From: Campylobacter concisus
Lineage (GTDB): Bacteria; Campylobacterota; Campylobacteria; Campylobacterales; Campylobacteraceae
Length of the DNA: 64,000 nt
Assembly: GCF_002913745.1 (NCBI RefSeq)
Contig: NZ_PPCG01000073.1
Coordinates: 1 to 64,000 of the forward strand
Reading direction: 5' to 3'
Made by a program: the position numbers and the translations under genes. Numbering within the stretch: position 1 is the first letter of the stretch; the number at the start of each line of letters is the position of its first letter. Below, piece after piece: positions 55,027 to 63,632 of the stretch. Below the pieces are notes generated by a model. The model had not been told where the DNA came from. It saw only the letters and a program-made list of their open reading frames with translations, and did not search any database.

Positions 55027-56295
55027 TTACTCCTCAAGCCTAACTATTTTCGCCCCAAGGCTTTTAAATTTCTCCTCCAGCCTCTCATAACCTCTATCAA
55101 GGTGGTAAATTCTATGCACTAAGCTCTCGCCATTTGCGATGAGAGCGGCTAGTATCAGCGCTGAGCTTGCTCTAAGGTCAGTCGCCATGACATCAGCTGC
55201 ATTTAAATTTGCAGGGGCATAAACGCTTGCGATATGGCCGTTTAGGCGGATATCAGCGCCCATTCTAGCTAGCTCACTAACGTGCATAAATCGGTTTTCA
55301 AAAAGCCTCTCATCTATCGTGCTAACGCCGTTTGCTGCTAGACAAAGTGCCATAAACTGAGCCTGCATATCGGTTGGAAAGCCTGGATATTCAGTCGTTC
55401 TTATCTCGACTGGTTTTATCTCATTTGTCGGCAAAATCGTGATCTTATCGCCGTCTATTTCGATGCCAAAGCCCATCTCTTCAAATTTATTTAAAATGGC
55501 TGTCATGTGCGCAGCATTCGCCCTTGTGACTGAAATTTTGCTATTTGTGATAGCTCCAGCGCAAAGGTATGTGCCAGCCTCGATCCTATCAGGGATGACT
55601 TCGATATCGCAAATTTCAAGTAGTTTTTGACCACTACCAGTGATCTTTAGCTCGCTCGTGCCTATGCCTTCGATCTTAACGCCACTTTGAGCCAAAATTT
55701 CACAAATTTGCACCACTTCAGGCTCAAGCGCGACATTAAAAAGCTCTGTCGTGCCGTGCGCTAGCGCTGCTGCCATGATGATGTTTTCGCTGCCAGTTAC
55801 GGTGATCTTGTCAAAAACTATCTTTGCACCTTTTAGTCCATTTGGCGCGGTTGCGACAACGTAGCCTTGCTTTATCTCGATATTTGCGCCCATTTTCTCA
55901 AGTGCGCTTAGATGTAGATCTATTGGTCTTTGTCCGATCGCACAGCCTCCAGGAAGGCTCACTTCACAGTGTCCAAAGCGCGCTAAAAGCGGACCAAGCG
56001 TCAAGATAGAAGCGCGCATCTTTCTAACGATGTCGTAGTTTGCCGTGGTTGAATTTACGCTGCTTGTGTCGATACTTAGTGAGTTTTCATCTTTAAATTC
56101 GCACTTTGCTCCAAGATTAACAAGCAACTGGCAAAGCGTCTTTATGTCAGCGACATTTGGGATATTTGTTAAATTTATCTTATTTTTAGCAAGTAGGGTT
56201 AGGGCGATGATAGGTAGGGCGGCATTTTTGGCTCCGCTGATCTTTACTTCGCCGCTTAATTTGGCATTGCCTTCTATTTTTAGATAGTGCATCAT
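55027..56295 (-). CDS. murA: UDP-N-acetylglucosamine 1-carboxyvinyltransferase MurA
   Basis: This 422-residue enzyme makes the first committed precursor of peptidoglycan. The active-site Cys is in [15 protein letters not shown] (Cys at about residue 117), the site attacked by fosfomycin. Other blocks are [14 protein letters not shown] at the N terminus and [15 protein letters not shown] near the C terminus. ATG 56295 and 56292 are both possible starts. It is divergent from the NlpC/P60 gene. Confidence 0.97.
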   Translation of the reverse strand: MMHYLKIEGNAKLSGEVKISGAKNAALPIIALTLLAKNKINLTNIPNVADIKTLCQLLVNLGAKCEFKDENSLSIDTSSVNSTTANYDIVRKMRASILTLGPLLARFGHCEVSLPGGCAIGQRPIDLHLSALEKMGANIEIKQGYVVATAPNGLKGAKIVFDKITVTGSENIIMAAALAHGTTELFNVALEPEVVQICEILAQSGVKIEGIGTSELKITGSGQKLLEICDIEVIPDRIEAGTYLCAGAITNSKISVTRANAAHMTAILNKFEEMGFGIEIDGDKITILPTNEIKPVEIRTTEYPGFPTDMQAQFMALCLAANGVSTIDERLFENRFMHVSELARMGADIRLNGHIASVYAPANLNAADVMATDLRASSALILAALIANGESLVHRIYHLDRGYERLEEKFKSLGAKIVRLEE

Positions 56296-56306
56296 TATTT
56301 TTTGCC

Positions 56307-56331
56307 TTAAGAAAATATATTTTTTGCCGAT
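56307..56331 (+). promoter_or_regulatory. Candidate sigma28 promoter upstream of the NlpC/P60 gene
   Basis: TTAA (56307-56310), 15 nt of AT-rich DNA and GCCGAT (56326-56331) match the flgM promoter element by element. It ends about 100 nt before the lipoprotein start codon. A vegetative -10-like box (TTAAAAT near 56398) is closer, so the two could act together or the sigma28 match could be chance. Confidence 0.5.
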
Positions 56332-56433
56332 TATATTGTTTTTAAACTTAGAGTAAAGAAAACAGGGCGCTATTTTCGCTCTATTTACATTTAAGAGTTA
56401 AAATTACGAAAATTAATTATTTTGGATAAAAAT

Positions 56434-57114
56434 ATGTTAAGTTTAATAAACAAAAGAATATTTTTTGCACTATGCGTTGCACTTTTTACAGGTTGTTCTT
56501 TCACTTCAAACGAGCCTAAAATCCCACAAAATGACTACAATCAAACCGCCTCTACAAATGGTGACTTTAGCAGACAAACTTCAAGTGAGCTTTTAGACGA
56601 AGATGACGGCAGAGCAGATAAAGAATTTGGTTCATTTTTTAAAAAATACTTAAATACTAGAGCAGGGGGCGACTGCTCAGGCTTTGTATCTATCGTAAAT
56701 GCAAAATATAAAAATATGTATTTTGATGAAAAAACCATCAATAACTACTACAGCAAGGGTGGCAGAAAGTCAAAAGCCATCTACAACTTCTATGAAAGCC
56801 AAAATTTGATCACTCATAAAAATCCAAAAAAAGGCGATCTTATCTTCTTTTCAAACACCCTTGGCAAAGGCATACAAAAAAATAAAGACAAGAAAAATGT
56901 CACTCACGTTGGCATCGTGACAGCTATACTTCCTGATGAGACGGTGAAATTTATCCACAACTCTGGCGGCAGGATCATCCACAGCTATATGAATTTAAAA
57001 CAAAAAAACACGCATCTAAAAGGCGACAAAGAGATAAATAGCTACGTTGTAAGGTGCTCAAACGCTAGCTGCCTAGCGGCAAACAGATTTGCTGGATATG
57101 GCAAAGCTAAGTAG
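56434..57114 (+). CDS. NlpC/P60 family cell-wall hydrolase lipoprotein
   Basis: A 226-residue lipoprotein with lipobox LFTGC (Cys-21). The mature part has the NlpC/P60 catalytic triad: Cys in GGDCSGFV (about residue 80), His in THVGIVTA (about 160) and a polar His in FIHNSGGR. These enzymes cleave peptide bonds within peptidoglycan stems. ATG 56434 gives a normal lipoprotein signal; an in-frame TTG at 56422 is less likely. Its 3' end overlaps the rhomboid gene by 17 nt. Confidence 0.92.
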   Translation: MLSLINKRIFFALCVALFTGCSFTSNEPKIPQNDYNQTASTNGDFSRQTSSELLDEDDGRADKEFGSFFKKYLNTRAGGDCSGFVSIVNAKYKNMYFDEKTINNYYSKGGRKSKAIYNFYESQNLITHKNPKKGDLIFFSNTLGKGIQKNKDKKNVTHVGIVTAILPDETVKFIHNSGGRIIHSYMNLKQKNTHLKGDKEINSYVVRCSNASCLAANRFAGYGKAK

Positions 57115-57673
57115 CCCAGCTACATTTGCGCTTATCCTTTTAAATTTAGCTGCATTTTTTGGCGTCACCTTTCTGCACTCGCGTGAGTTATGGCTTGCGT
57201 TTGGTTTAAACATCTATTTTTTAGAAAAACTCTATCTATTTCAGCCCCTCACATCTATCTTTATACACGCAGGCGCAGGTCACTTGCTTATGAATATGCT
57301 CTTTTTATATCAAGTTGGCTCAATGAGCGAGCTATATCTTGGTACGAAGAAATTTATCATTTTTTATATTGTTGGCGGCGTTTTGACGCAAATTTTAAGC
57401 TTTATTTATATATATTTTGCATTTGAAAATGAGAAATTTATAAATTTAGTCGGTGCAAGCGGGGCTTTGTGTATGCTCTTTGGCATGCTGGCGACCTCGA
57501 TGCTTTACTCAGACAAAAAGGCGTGGTTTGGCTACTTTGCCATCGTTGTTGCCATGAGCTTTTTGCCGCTACTTATGGGCATAAATGTCGCATGGTACGC
57601 ACACTTTATAGGCTGGGGCATCGGCTGTTTGTATGCTAAATTTTACTTAAAGAGAGCAGATGAGATTTTTTGA
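57098..57673 (+). CDS. Rhomboid-family intramembrane serine protease
   Basis: A 191-residue protein with six transmembrane helices. Rhomboid features are all visible: HLLMNMLFLYQVG (HxxxN motif, about residues 65-77), the catalytic Ser in GASGALCMLFG (about 119-129), and the catalytic His in YAHFIGWGIG in helix 6. It cuts transmembrane substrates; none is known here. ATG 57098 is preferred to TTG 57089. Both neighbours overlap it. Confidence 0.92.
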   Translation: MAKLSSPATFALILLNLAAFFGVTFLHSRELWLAFGLNIYFLEKLYLFQPLTSIFIHAGAGHLLMNMLFLYQVGSMSELYLGTKKFIIFYIVGGVLTQILSFIYIYFAFENEKFINLVGASGALCMLFGMLATSMLYSDKKAWFGYFAIVVAMSFLPLLMGINVAWYAHFIGWGIGCLYAKFYLKRADEIF

Positions 57674-58472
57674 TGAGATCTGGGACATTTTAAACGAAGG
57701 CGACGTGGAGCTTAAATTTTTAAAATTTGAGCTATTTTACGAGAAATTTAGATCAAATTTAGATATTTGCTTTGATGAAATTTCTGCGCCAAATGAGCTA
57801 ACTACGCCATGCTACGCTAAATTTTGCGACGTCGTTAGCATGAAAGAGCTAAACAAAAAGATAAAGCCAAAAGATAAAAACCTAAATTTCATCCACTCAG
57901 TCGCTCACATCGAATTTAGCGCTATCGACATCGCGCTTGATGCTTGTTATAGATTTAGAGGGCTGCCAAGGGAGTTTTACGAGGACTGGCTGGAGGTGGC
58001 TGAGGATGAGATCAGGCACTTTTGTATGATAGAAAATTTGCTCACAAAGCAGGGCGGCAGATATGGCGAGCTAAGCGTGCATGATGGCCTTTTTATCGCA
58101 CTTCAAAAAACTTCAGATAGGCTTACTAGCCGCATGGCGCTACTGCCAAGATATATGGAAGCAAACGGGCTTGATGCAAACGCTCACATCATCAAAAGGC
58201 TAGAAGCTGAGGGCGGGCAAGAAGAGTTTATTGAGTGCCTAAAAGTCATCTTAAAAGAGGAAGTCTCTCACGTTTATAAGGGTGATAAATGGTTTAAATT
58301 TGCCTGCAAAAAAGAGGGCGTCGATGAGAAAAGCTACTTTGACATTATTTTAAATTTATATCCAAATTCATTTAAAAGTATGAGAGAGATCAACGAAAAA
58401 GACCGATTAAAGGCAGGATTTAGCGAGGAAGAGCTTAGTTGGATAAAGAATTTCTCAAAGGATAGATCATGA
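57660..58472 (+). CDS. DUF455 family ferritin-like protein
   Basis: A 270-residue all-helical protein. Carboxylate and His positions typical of a ferritin-like di-iron site are seen: AHIEFSAIDIALDA (about residues 82-95), EDEIRHFCMI (EExxH, about 120-130) and KEEVSHVYKG near 198. DUF455 proteins have no settled function, though a MiaE-like hydroxylase is a reasonable idea. It overlaps the rhomboid gene by 14 nt and the phosphatase gene by 4 nt. Confidence 0.88.
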   Translation: MRFFDEIWDILNEGDVELKFLKFELFYEKFRSNLDICFDEISAPNELTTPCYAKFCDVVSMKELNKKIKPKDKNLNFIHSVAHIEFSAIDIALDACYRFRGLPREFYEDWLEVAEDEIRHFCMIENLLTKQGGRYGELSVHDGLFIALQKTSDRLTSRMALLPRYMEANGLDANAHIIKRLEAEGGQEEFIECLKVILKEEVSHVYKGDKWFKFACKKEGVDEKSYFDIILNLYPNSFKSMREINEKDRLKAGFSEEELSWIKNFSKDRS

Positions 58473-58966
58473 GCAAAATTTACTTCATAAGGCACGCAAA
58501 AGCAGTTGATGAGAACAAAGACGGCGCAAAAGATGCTTCAAGAGAGCTTAGCCCAAAAGGAAAAGAAGACGCTAAATTTATGGCTAGCAGGCTAAAAATG
58601 TATGATGTGATGCCAGGAGCTATCTTTTCAAGCAGTGCTAAAAGATGCGAGCAAACAGCAAAAATCATCGCTAAAACTTTAAAATTTAAAGAAAAATCCA
58701 TAGAGATAAAAGATGAGCTTTACGACATAAGCTTTGAGGATCTGTTGGAGTTCGTAAGAAATTTAGACAAAAATTTAGATGAAATTTTCATCATCACGCA
58801 CAATCCTAGCATAACTGAAATTTGCGAATATCTAAGCGACTCATCGATCGATAATATCCCAACTTCAGGCATATTTTGCATTGAGTTTAAGTCTGAATTT
58901 AAAGAGCTAAAAGAGGGCAGTGCAAAAGCTTTGTTTTTTGACCACCCAAAGAAACATCAAAGATAA
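58469..58966 (+). CDS. sixA: SixA-like histidine phosphatase
   Basis: A 165-residue histidine phosphatase. It has the RHAKAVDE motif with catalytic His (residues 7-14), the SSSAKRCEQTA segment with the second Arg, and a THNPSITEI segment with the second His. SixA in E. coli dephosphorylates phosphohistidine in phosphotransfer proteins; the substrate here is unknown. It ends the operon that starts with the NlpC/P60 gene. Confidence 0.88.
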   Translation: MSKIYFIRHAKAVDENKDGAKDASRELSPKGKEDAKFMASRLKMYDVMPGAIFSSSAKRCEQTAKIIAKTLKFKEKSIEIKDELYDISFEDLLEFVRNLDKNLDEIFIITHNPSITEICEYLSDSSIDNIPTSGIFCIEFKSEFKELKEGSAKALFFDHPKKHQR

Positions 58967-59890
58967 GTTTTATTAAAAATCTGCAAATTTATTCATTGCA
59001 ATTTGAAAGACGAAAAGGACATCTGTTTATTTGATTTTTCAAATGCAAGTTTTGCTTTTGAATCAAAAAACATTTTCTACTCAAATTTTAAAATTTATCA
59101 CTCCAGTTTTTAAAATTTAACCATTTCAAGTTCAAATTACCAAACATAAAAGCAAATTTAAAATCAACCATAATTGTAATGCCAAAATATGACAAAAGGT
59201 AAAATACAAGATATATTATATATTTTGTATTGAAAACTACAATTTTCAAATTGATATTTTAAAATCTTTATTCTGCTTTTTTGAAAGTTTTAAATGGCTA
59301 GATTTGGCTAGTTTTTGCATTTTATCTTTTGTGTGATCTAAATTTATCCATTAAATTTGGCGTAAAAATATTTGTAAGAAAATGAGTTAAATTTTACACT
59401 TTTCAAAAATTGTGAAATTTACATTTATCTTATACGTAACTTAAAACTTGATCTACCCTATTTTGAAAATGTGAGCGAGAGCTATCTTTGGAGTTTGTGG
59501 TTCTTGCTTTTAAACGCAGAGCACCGACCCATTGCAAAAGCGATGGATAAGTGTTAAGTATAACGCTCGCTCAAGCTGGCGTTTTTGGATGTAAATTTAA
59601 TCCAAAGCGAGTGTTTTTTAAAAGCTGATAAGACGATCTTATACGTGCTAAATTTAAGAGCAGCATAAAATAGAATAAATGAGTGATATTTGTTTTTGAG
59701 TGCCAAAAAGTTATCTTGTGCGTTAAATTTTGAAGCAAATGGGTTAAATTAGCATTCAAAGGCAACTATAAAACCAAAATTTGTGTTAAATTTTAGATTT
59801 GAGCGATCTTGTGTGCTAAATTTAAGATCTAGGAGTTAAATTTACTATGAAAACACACATGAAAACTATTTTTCAAGCTAAAGTGCGTAA
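58967..59890. other. Long AT-rich gene-free stretch, possible gene remnants
   Basis: No intact gene is visible over 0.9 kb. The motif GTGCTAAATTTAAG or close variants (for example around 59646 and 59813) recur several times from 59640 to 59850. A palindrome with arms AATACAA (59203-59209) and TTGTATT (59225-59231) could be a terminator. The patch 59471-59610 is less AT-rich, contains short stop-free stretches in two frames and ends in a weak AACGC/GCGTT hairpin, so it may be the decayed remains of a gene. No homology could be assigned. Confidence 0.5.
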
Positions 59891-60351
59891 TTAAATTTTA
59901 TCGTCAAAAAGTGTGTGGATATCTAGTGTATAGTTTTTAGGCATAAATATAGGTGAGTCTAAAATTTCAAGCAAGCCATCATCAAATGAGAGAAATTCCA
60001 CTACTCTTTTGCGATTAGCCGCACTACCTTTACGATCTGCATTTTATCTGCCGTCCATTCAGAAAAAGCTAGAAATTTAGAGTCCTCTGAAAACAAAAAG
60101 CAAGCAGTCGCTCTTTCACTAAGTGAAATTTGGTGGGCGCTACCATCTTTAACTAAATTTTGATCCACTGATGATGTTTTTGCGTGGTTTGAAAGCTCAT
60201 TTTTTAAATTTAGATAGTGCTTGCTATTTATAAAAAGTCGTAGCTCGCCAAGGGTTGGAGCGCCCATAGCGACCTCACAGCCTTCAAATTTGGCGCTAAA
60301 TTTGCCATCACTGCTACACGCATTTGCCTCGTAGTCCCAAGCCGAGCTCAT
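59891..60351 (-). pseudogene. Frameshifted conserved hypothetical gene
   Basis: The first frame (60351-60001, 116 residues) begins MSSAWDYEANACSSDGKF and stops after IAKE. The next 110 nt stay open in another frame, giving VVEFLSFDDGLLEILDSPIF and ending at 59891. Inserting one A in the AAAA run at 60008-60011 joins both into a 153-residue protein, with the junction IAKRVVEFLSF. I recall related bacterial proteins that begin with AWDY and end with a LxxSFxDGxxxGIDSPI-type block, so both parts belong together. Either a real disruption or a sequence error. Function unknown. Confidence 0.78.
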
Positions 60352-60355
60352 AAAT

Positions 60356-61702
60356 TTACCTATTAAATTTGCCTGCCATGGCTTTGTAGATATTTAGCTC
60401 GTCTTGTAAAAGTGTGTATTTTGCTTTTAGTAGCCCTATTTTAGCCTCTAGCTCGCTATTTTTAGCCTCTAAAAACTGCTTTAGTTCGACCTTGCCGTAA
60501 GAGTATTTTAGCTCGTAAATTTTTGAAATTTCCTCGTAGTTTTTTATCTGCTCTTGGTAGTTTGCAAGTAGTGCTTCGTCGGACAAATAGCCTTTGTAAA
60601 ATGCGTCTATCTCGTTTAATGCGCTATTTAGAGTGCTTATGTAGTTTAGTTTTGCAAGCTCAAAATTTGCCTCGCTAACCTTTAAATTTGACTTTAGCTT
60701 AGAGTAGTTTAAAAATGGTAAATTTAGAGCGACATTGCCATTTAGAAATTTAAGGCTAAAGGCTTCCTCTTTTTTGTCGGTGCTGTTTTTGAGGCTGGCT
60801 CCTAGCGTGATGCTTGGATAAAACTCTTTTTGGCTCGCTTTGTAGTTTAAGATGCCCTCTTCTATGCGGTAAATGGCCGCTCTTAGATCAGGGCGGTTTG
60901 CTATGGCGCTTGTTGGCACTTCAAGATCAACGCCCATTCTTTTAACGGGACTTAGCATGAGGCCTTCAAATTTAAGCTCAAATTCTGGCCTCTCATTTAG
61001 TAAAATCCTAAGCGTTTTTTTAGCACTCACAAGCTCTTTTTTGGCACTTTCTATCTTATTTTGAGCGTTTAGTTGCTGTGAGTTTATCTGTTTTAGGCTT
61101 AGCGCCTCCTCTTTACCAAGCTTAAATTTAAGCCCAACTATCTCATTTAGCTTGTTATAAATTTCTAAAATTTGCTCATAAGTTTTGACGCTCTCGTTTA
61201 GATATAAAATTTGAAAATAAGCGTCTGCCACGGAGTTTATGACGCTTATTTTGCTAGCCTCCAGATCAAATTTAGTTGCTTTTGCTTCAAACATCGCTGC
61301 ATCTTTGCTGTTTGCTAGCTTTTGCCAAAGATCAAGCTCATAGCTAAGCCCTATGCTTGAGCCAAAACTTCTAGTGACCGCGCCGCCCTCTTTTATATTT
61401 TTGCTACTTCCAGCCTCAAAACCAGCATTAAAGTTTGGGATGAGATTTGCCTGCAAAACGCCAGCTTGAGCGAGCGCTTTATTTACATTTATAGCAGCTT
61501 TTGCAAGGTCGGTGTTGTTTTTAAGCGCAAGTTCTACAAGCTCATCAAGGTAGCTTTGCTGATACTGCTTCCACCAAGAAGTGTCTAAATTTAGCTCGCC
61601 ACTGGCGTTATCTTCAAGTAAAATTTGTTTGTAGTTTTCATCTATATTTTTAACAGCGCAGCCGCTTAAAACGAGCACTAAAGCTAGGCTTAGAAATTTC
61701 AT
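60356..61702 (-). CDS. TolC/NodT-type outer-membrane efflux lipoprotein
   Basis: A 448-residue lipoprotein (lipobox LSGC, Cys-15) of the outer-membrane factor family. It has two homologous halves of long helices and short beta segments, with NNTDLAKAAINVNKALAQAGV (about residues 60-80) and ANRPDLRAAIYRIEEGI (about 265-282). It would provide the outer-membrane channel for MacAB. ATG 61702 with GGGAG upstream gives the lipoprotein signal; the in-frame ATG at 61723 lies inside macB. Three nt separate it from macB by overlap-free spacing. Confidence 0.93.
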   Translation of the reverse strand: MKFLSLALVLVLSGCAVKNIDENYKQILLEDNASGELNLDTSWWKQYQQSYLDELVELALKNNTDLAKAAINVNKALAQAGVLQANLIPNFNAGFEAGSSKNIKEGGAVTRSFGSSIGLSYELDLWQKLANSKDAAMFEAKATKFDLEASKISVINSVADAYFQILYLNESVKTYEQILEIYNKLNEIVGLKFKLGKEEALSLKQINSQQLNAQNKIESAKKELVSAKKTLRILLNERPEFELKFEGLMLSPVKRMGVDLEVPTSAIANRPDLRAAIYRIEEGILNYKASQKEFYPSITLGASLKNSTDKKEEAFSLKFLNGNVALNLPFLNYSKLKSNLKVSEANFELAKLNYISTLNSALNEIDAFYKGYLSDEALLANYQEQIKNYEEISKIYELKYSYGKVELKQFLEAKNSELEAKIGLLKAKYTLLQDELNIYKAMAGKFNR

Positions 61703-61703
61703 A

Positions 61704-63632
61704 TTACTCCCTTGAAAGCGCATCTATTGGATTTAGTTTTGAGGCGTTTTTAGCTGGCATGTAGCCAAAGATGATGCCAATAGCCATCGACGTGACAAGT
61801 GCAAGTACGATCGAGCCGTTTGAAAAGATCATGCTAAAGCCGTTTAAGAAGTTGTTAAAGATATAGCCGATCGCGTAGGATAGGACGATGCCGATGGCTC
61901 CGCCGATAAGGCAAAGTAGCACGGCCTCTATCAAAAACTGCTGCAAGATATTGCTCTGTCTAGCTCCGATCGCCATTTTTATACCTATCTCTTTGGTGCG
62001 CTCAGTGACTGAGACTAGCATGATGTTCATGACGCCTATGCCTCCAACTACGAGCGAGACGACGGCGATGCTTGAGATGAGAAGGCGCATGGTCGAGATG
62101 GTCTCTTCGATCGTTTGCTTGATGCTGTCTGAGTTTCTTGTAAAAAAGTCCTTTTTGCCGTGCTTGATCTCTAAAAGCTCGGTTAGTGTTTTTTCGGCGA
62201 TTTGCGCATTGATACCTTCATTTACTTTGGCGGTGACCGAGCTTATAAATTTATCTCCTGTGACCTTGTTTAGCACGGTCGTGTATGGAGCGTAAATTTT
62301 AAGCGTGCTTGAGTCGCCCATCTTAAAATCATCCTTTTGCAAAACGCCGATAATACGAAGTGGCTTTTTGTTAAAAAGTATGATCTTGCCGATAGGATCA
62401 TCATTTTTAAAGATGCTATTTTTGGTGTTTTGATCGATTAGTGCGACTGAAGCTGAGTTTAAAACCTCGTCATCATCGTAAATTCTGCCCTCTTCTAGCT
62501 TTAGCCCATTTACATCAAAGCTCCCTACTCCACCGCCTTTTAGGCTCGCACTTAGCGAGATATTTTCATAGGTTAGCACGCCTGAGGTGCTTGTATTTGG
62601 CGTGACTGAGTCTAAAAAGGACTGCTTAGCAAGCATGTTTGCATCGCTAATGGAGAGCGTTTTTACCTTGCCTGAGAGCATATCGCCAAAGCCTTTACCA
62701 GGCATGATGTCGATCGTGTTAGTGCCGATCTTTCTGATACCAGCTAAAATTTGCTCCTGTGAGCCTTTGCCAAGGGCAACGACACTAATTACAGCTGTAA
62801 TGCCAATGATAATGCCAAGCATCGTTAAAAGCGATCTTAGTTTGTGCGCTAGCATCGCATTTACCGACATTTTAAAGCTCTCTATTAGCTGGTCTTTATA
62901 GTAGGTAAATTTGCTCTTTTCTGGCTGAGTTTGCTTGCTAGCTTCATAAATTTTGCTATTTTTGACATTGTCACTTACGATGTTGCCATCTTTTATCTCT
63001 ATCACCCTACTCGCGTACTCTGCGATCTTTGGGTCGTGCGTGACGATGATGATAGTGTGGCCTTTTTTGTAAAGATCGACTAAAATTTCCATCACCTTAA
63101 GCCCACTTTTGCTATCAAGCGCGCCAGTTGGCTCGTCTGCTAAAATGATCTCGCCGCCATTCATCAGCGCCCTTGCTATGGAGACCCTTTGCTGTTGTCC
63201 GCCTGAGAGTTTGTTTGGTAAATTTTTCGCTTTTTCGCTAAGTCCGAGTGAGCCAAGAAGCTCATTAGCTCTTTTCTCTCGCTCACTCTTGTTTGCCCCT
63301 GCGTAGATGCTAGGCAGTGCTACGTTTTCAAGGGCGTTCATCGTGCTAAGAAGGTTATATCCTTGAAAGATAAAGCCAAATTTATCCCTTCTAAGCTTGG
63401 CAAGTGCGTCGCTATCAAATTTTGATATATCTTTGCCATCAAGCAGGTATTGCCCACCACTTGGGCTGTCTAAGCAGCCAAGGATGTTCATCAGGGTTGA
63501 TTTACCAGAGCCAGACTGACCGATGATGGCTATAAACTCACCTTTTTTTATCTCTAAATTTATGCCATGCAGGATCTCTATCTCATTATCGCCTAGCTTA
63601 AAGCTTTTAGTGATGTTTTTTAGGCTTATCAC
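61704..63632 (-). CDS. macB: MacB-type ABC transporter (ATPase plus permease)
   Basis: A 642-residue fusion. The ATPase domain (1-230) has Walker A IGQSGSGKSTLMNILG, signature LSGGQQQRVSIARAL and Walker B IILADEPTGALDS. A first helix lies near 265-290, then a periplasmic MacB_PCD domain, and three C-terminal helices with an FtsX domain (ERTKEIGIKMAIGARQSNI). MacB drives export of macrolides, heme precursors or enterotoxin-like peptides with MacA and TolC. It directly follows macA with no gap. Confidence 0.95.
   Translation of the reverse strand: MISLKNITKSFKLGDNEIEILHGINLEIKKGEFIAIIGQSGSGKSTLMNILGCLDSPSGGQYLLDGKDISKFDSDALAKLRRDKFGFIFQGYNLLSTMNALENVALPSIYAGANKSEREKRANELLGSLGLSEKAKNLPNKLSGGQQQRVSIARALMNGGEIILADEPTGALDSKSGLKVMEILVDLYKKGHTIIIVTHDPKIAEYASRVIEIKDGNIVSDNVKNSKIYEASKQTQPEKSKFTYYKDQLIESFKMSVNAMLAHKLRSLLTMLGIIIGITAVISVVALGKGSQEQILAGIRKIGTNTIDIMPGKGFGDMLSGKVKTLSISDANMLAKQSFLDSVTPNTSTSGVLTYENISLSASLKGGGVGSFDVNGLKLEEGRIYDDDEVLNSASVALIDQNTKNSIFKNDDPIGKIILFNKKPLRIIGVLQKDDFKMGDSSTLKIYAPYTTVLNKVTGDKFISSVTAKVNEGINAQIAEKTLTELLEIKHGKKDFFTRNSDSIKQTIEETISTMRLLISSIAVVSLVVGGIGVMNIMLVSVTERTKEIGIKMAIGARQSNILQQFLIEAVLLCLIGGAIGIVLSYAIGYIFNNFLNGFSMIFSNGSIVLALVTSMAIGIIFGYMPAKNASKLNPIDALSRE

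Noticed and set aside
59571-59765. 64-codon open frame on the minus strand in the long gap
   Set aside because: No ribosome binding site, no recognisable protein features; it covers the low-complexity repeats of the region.
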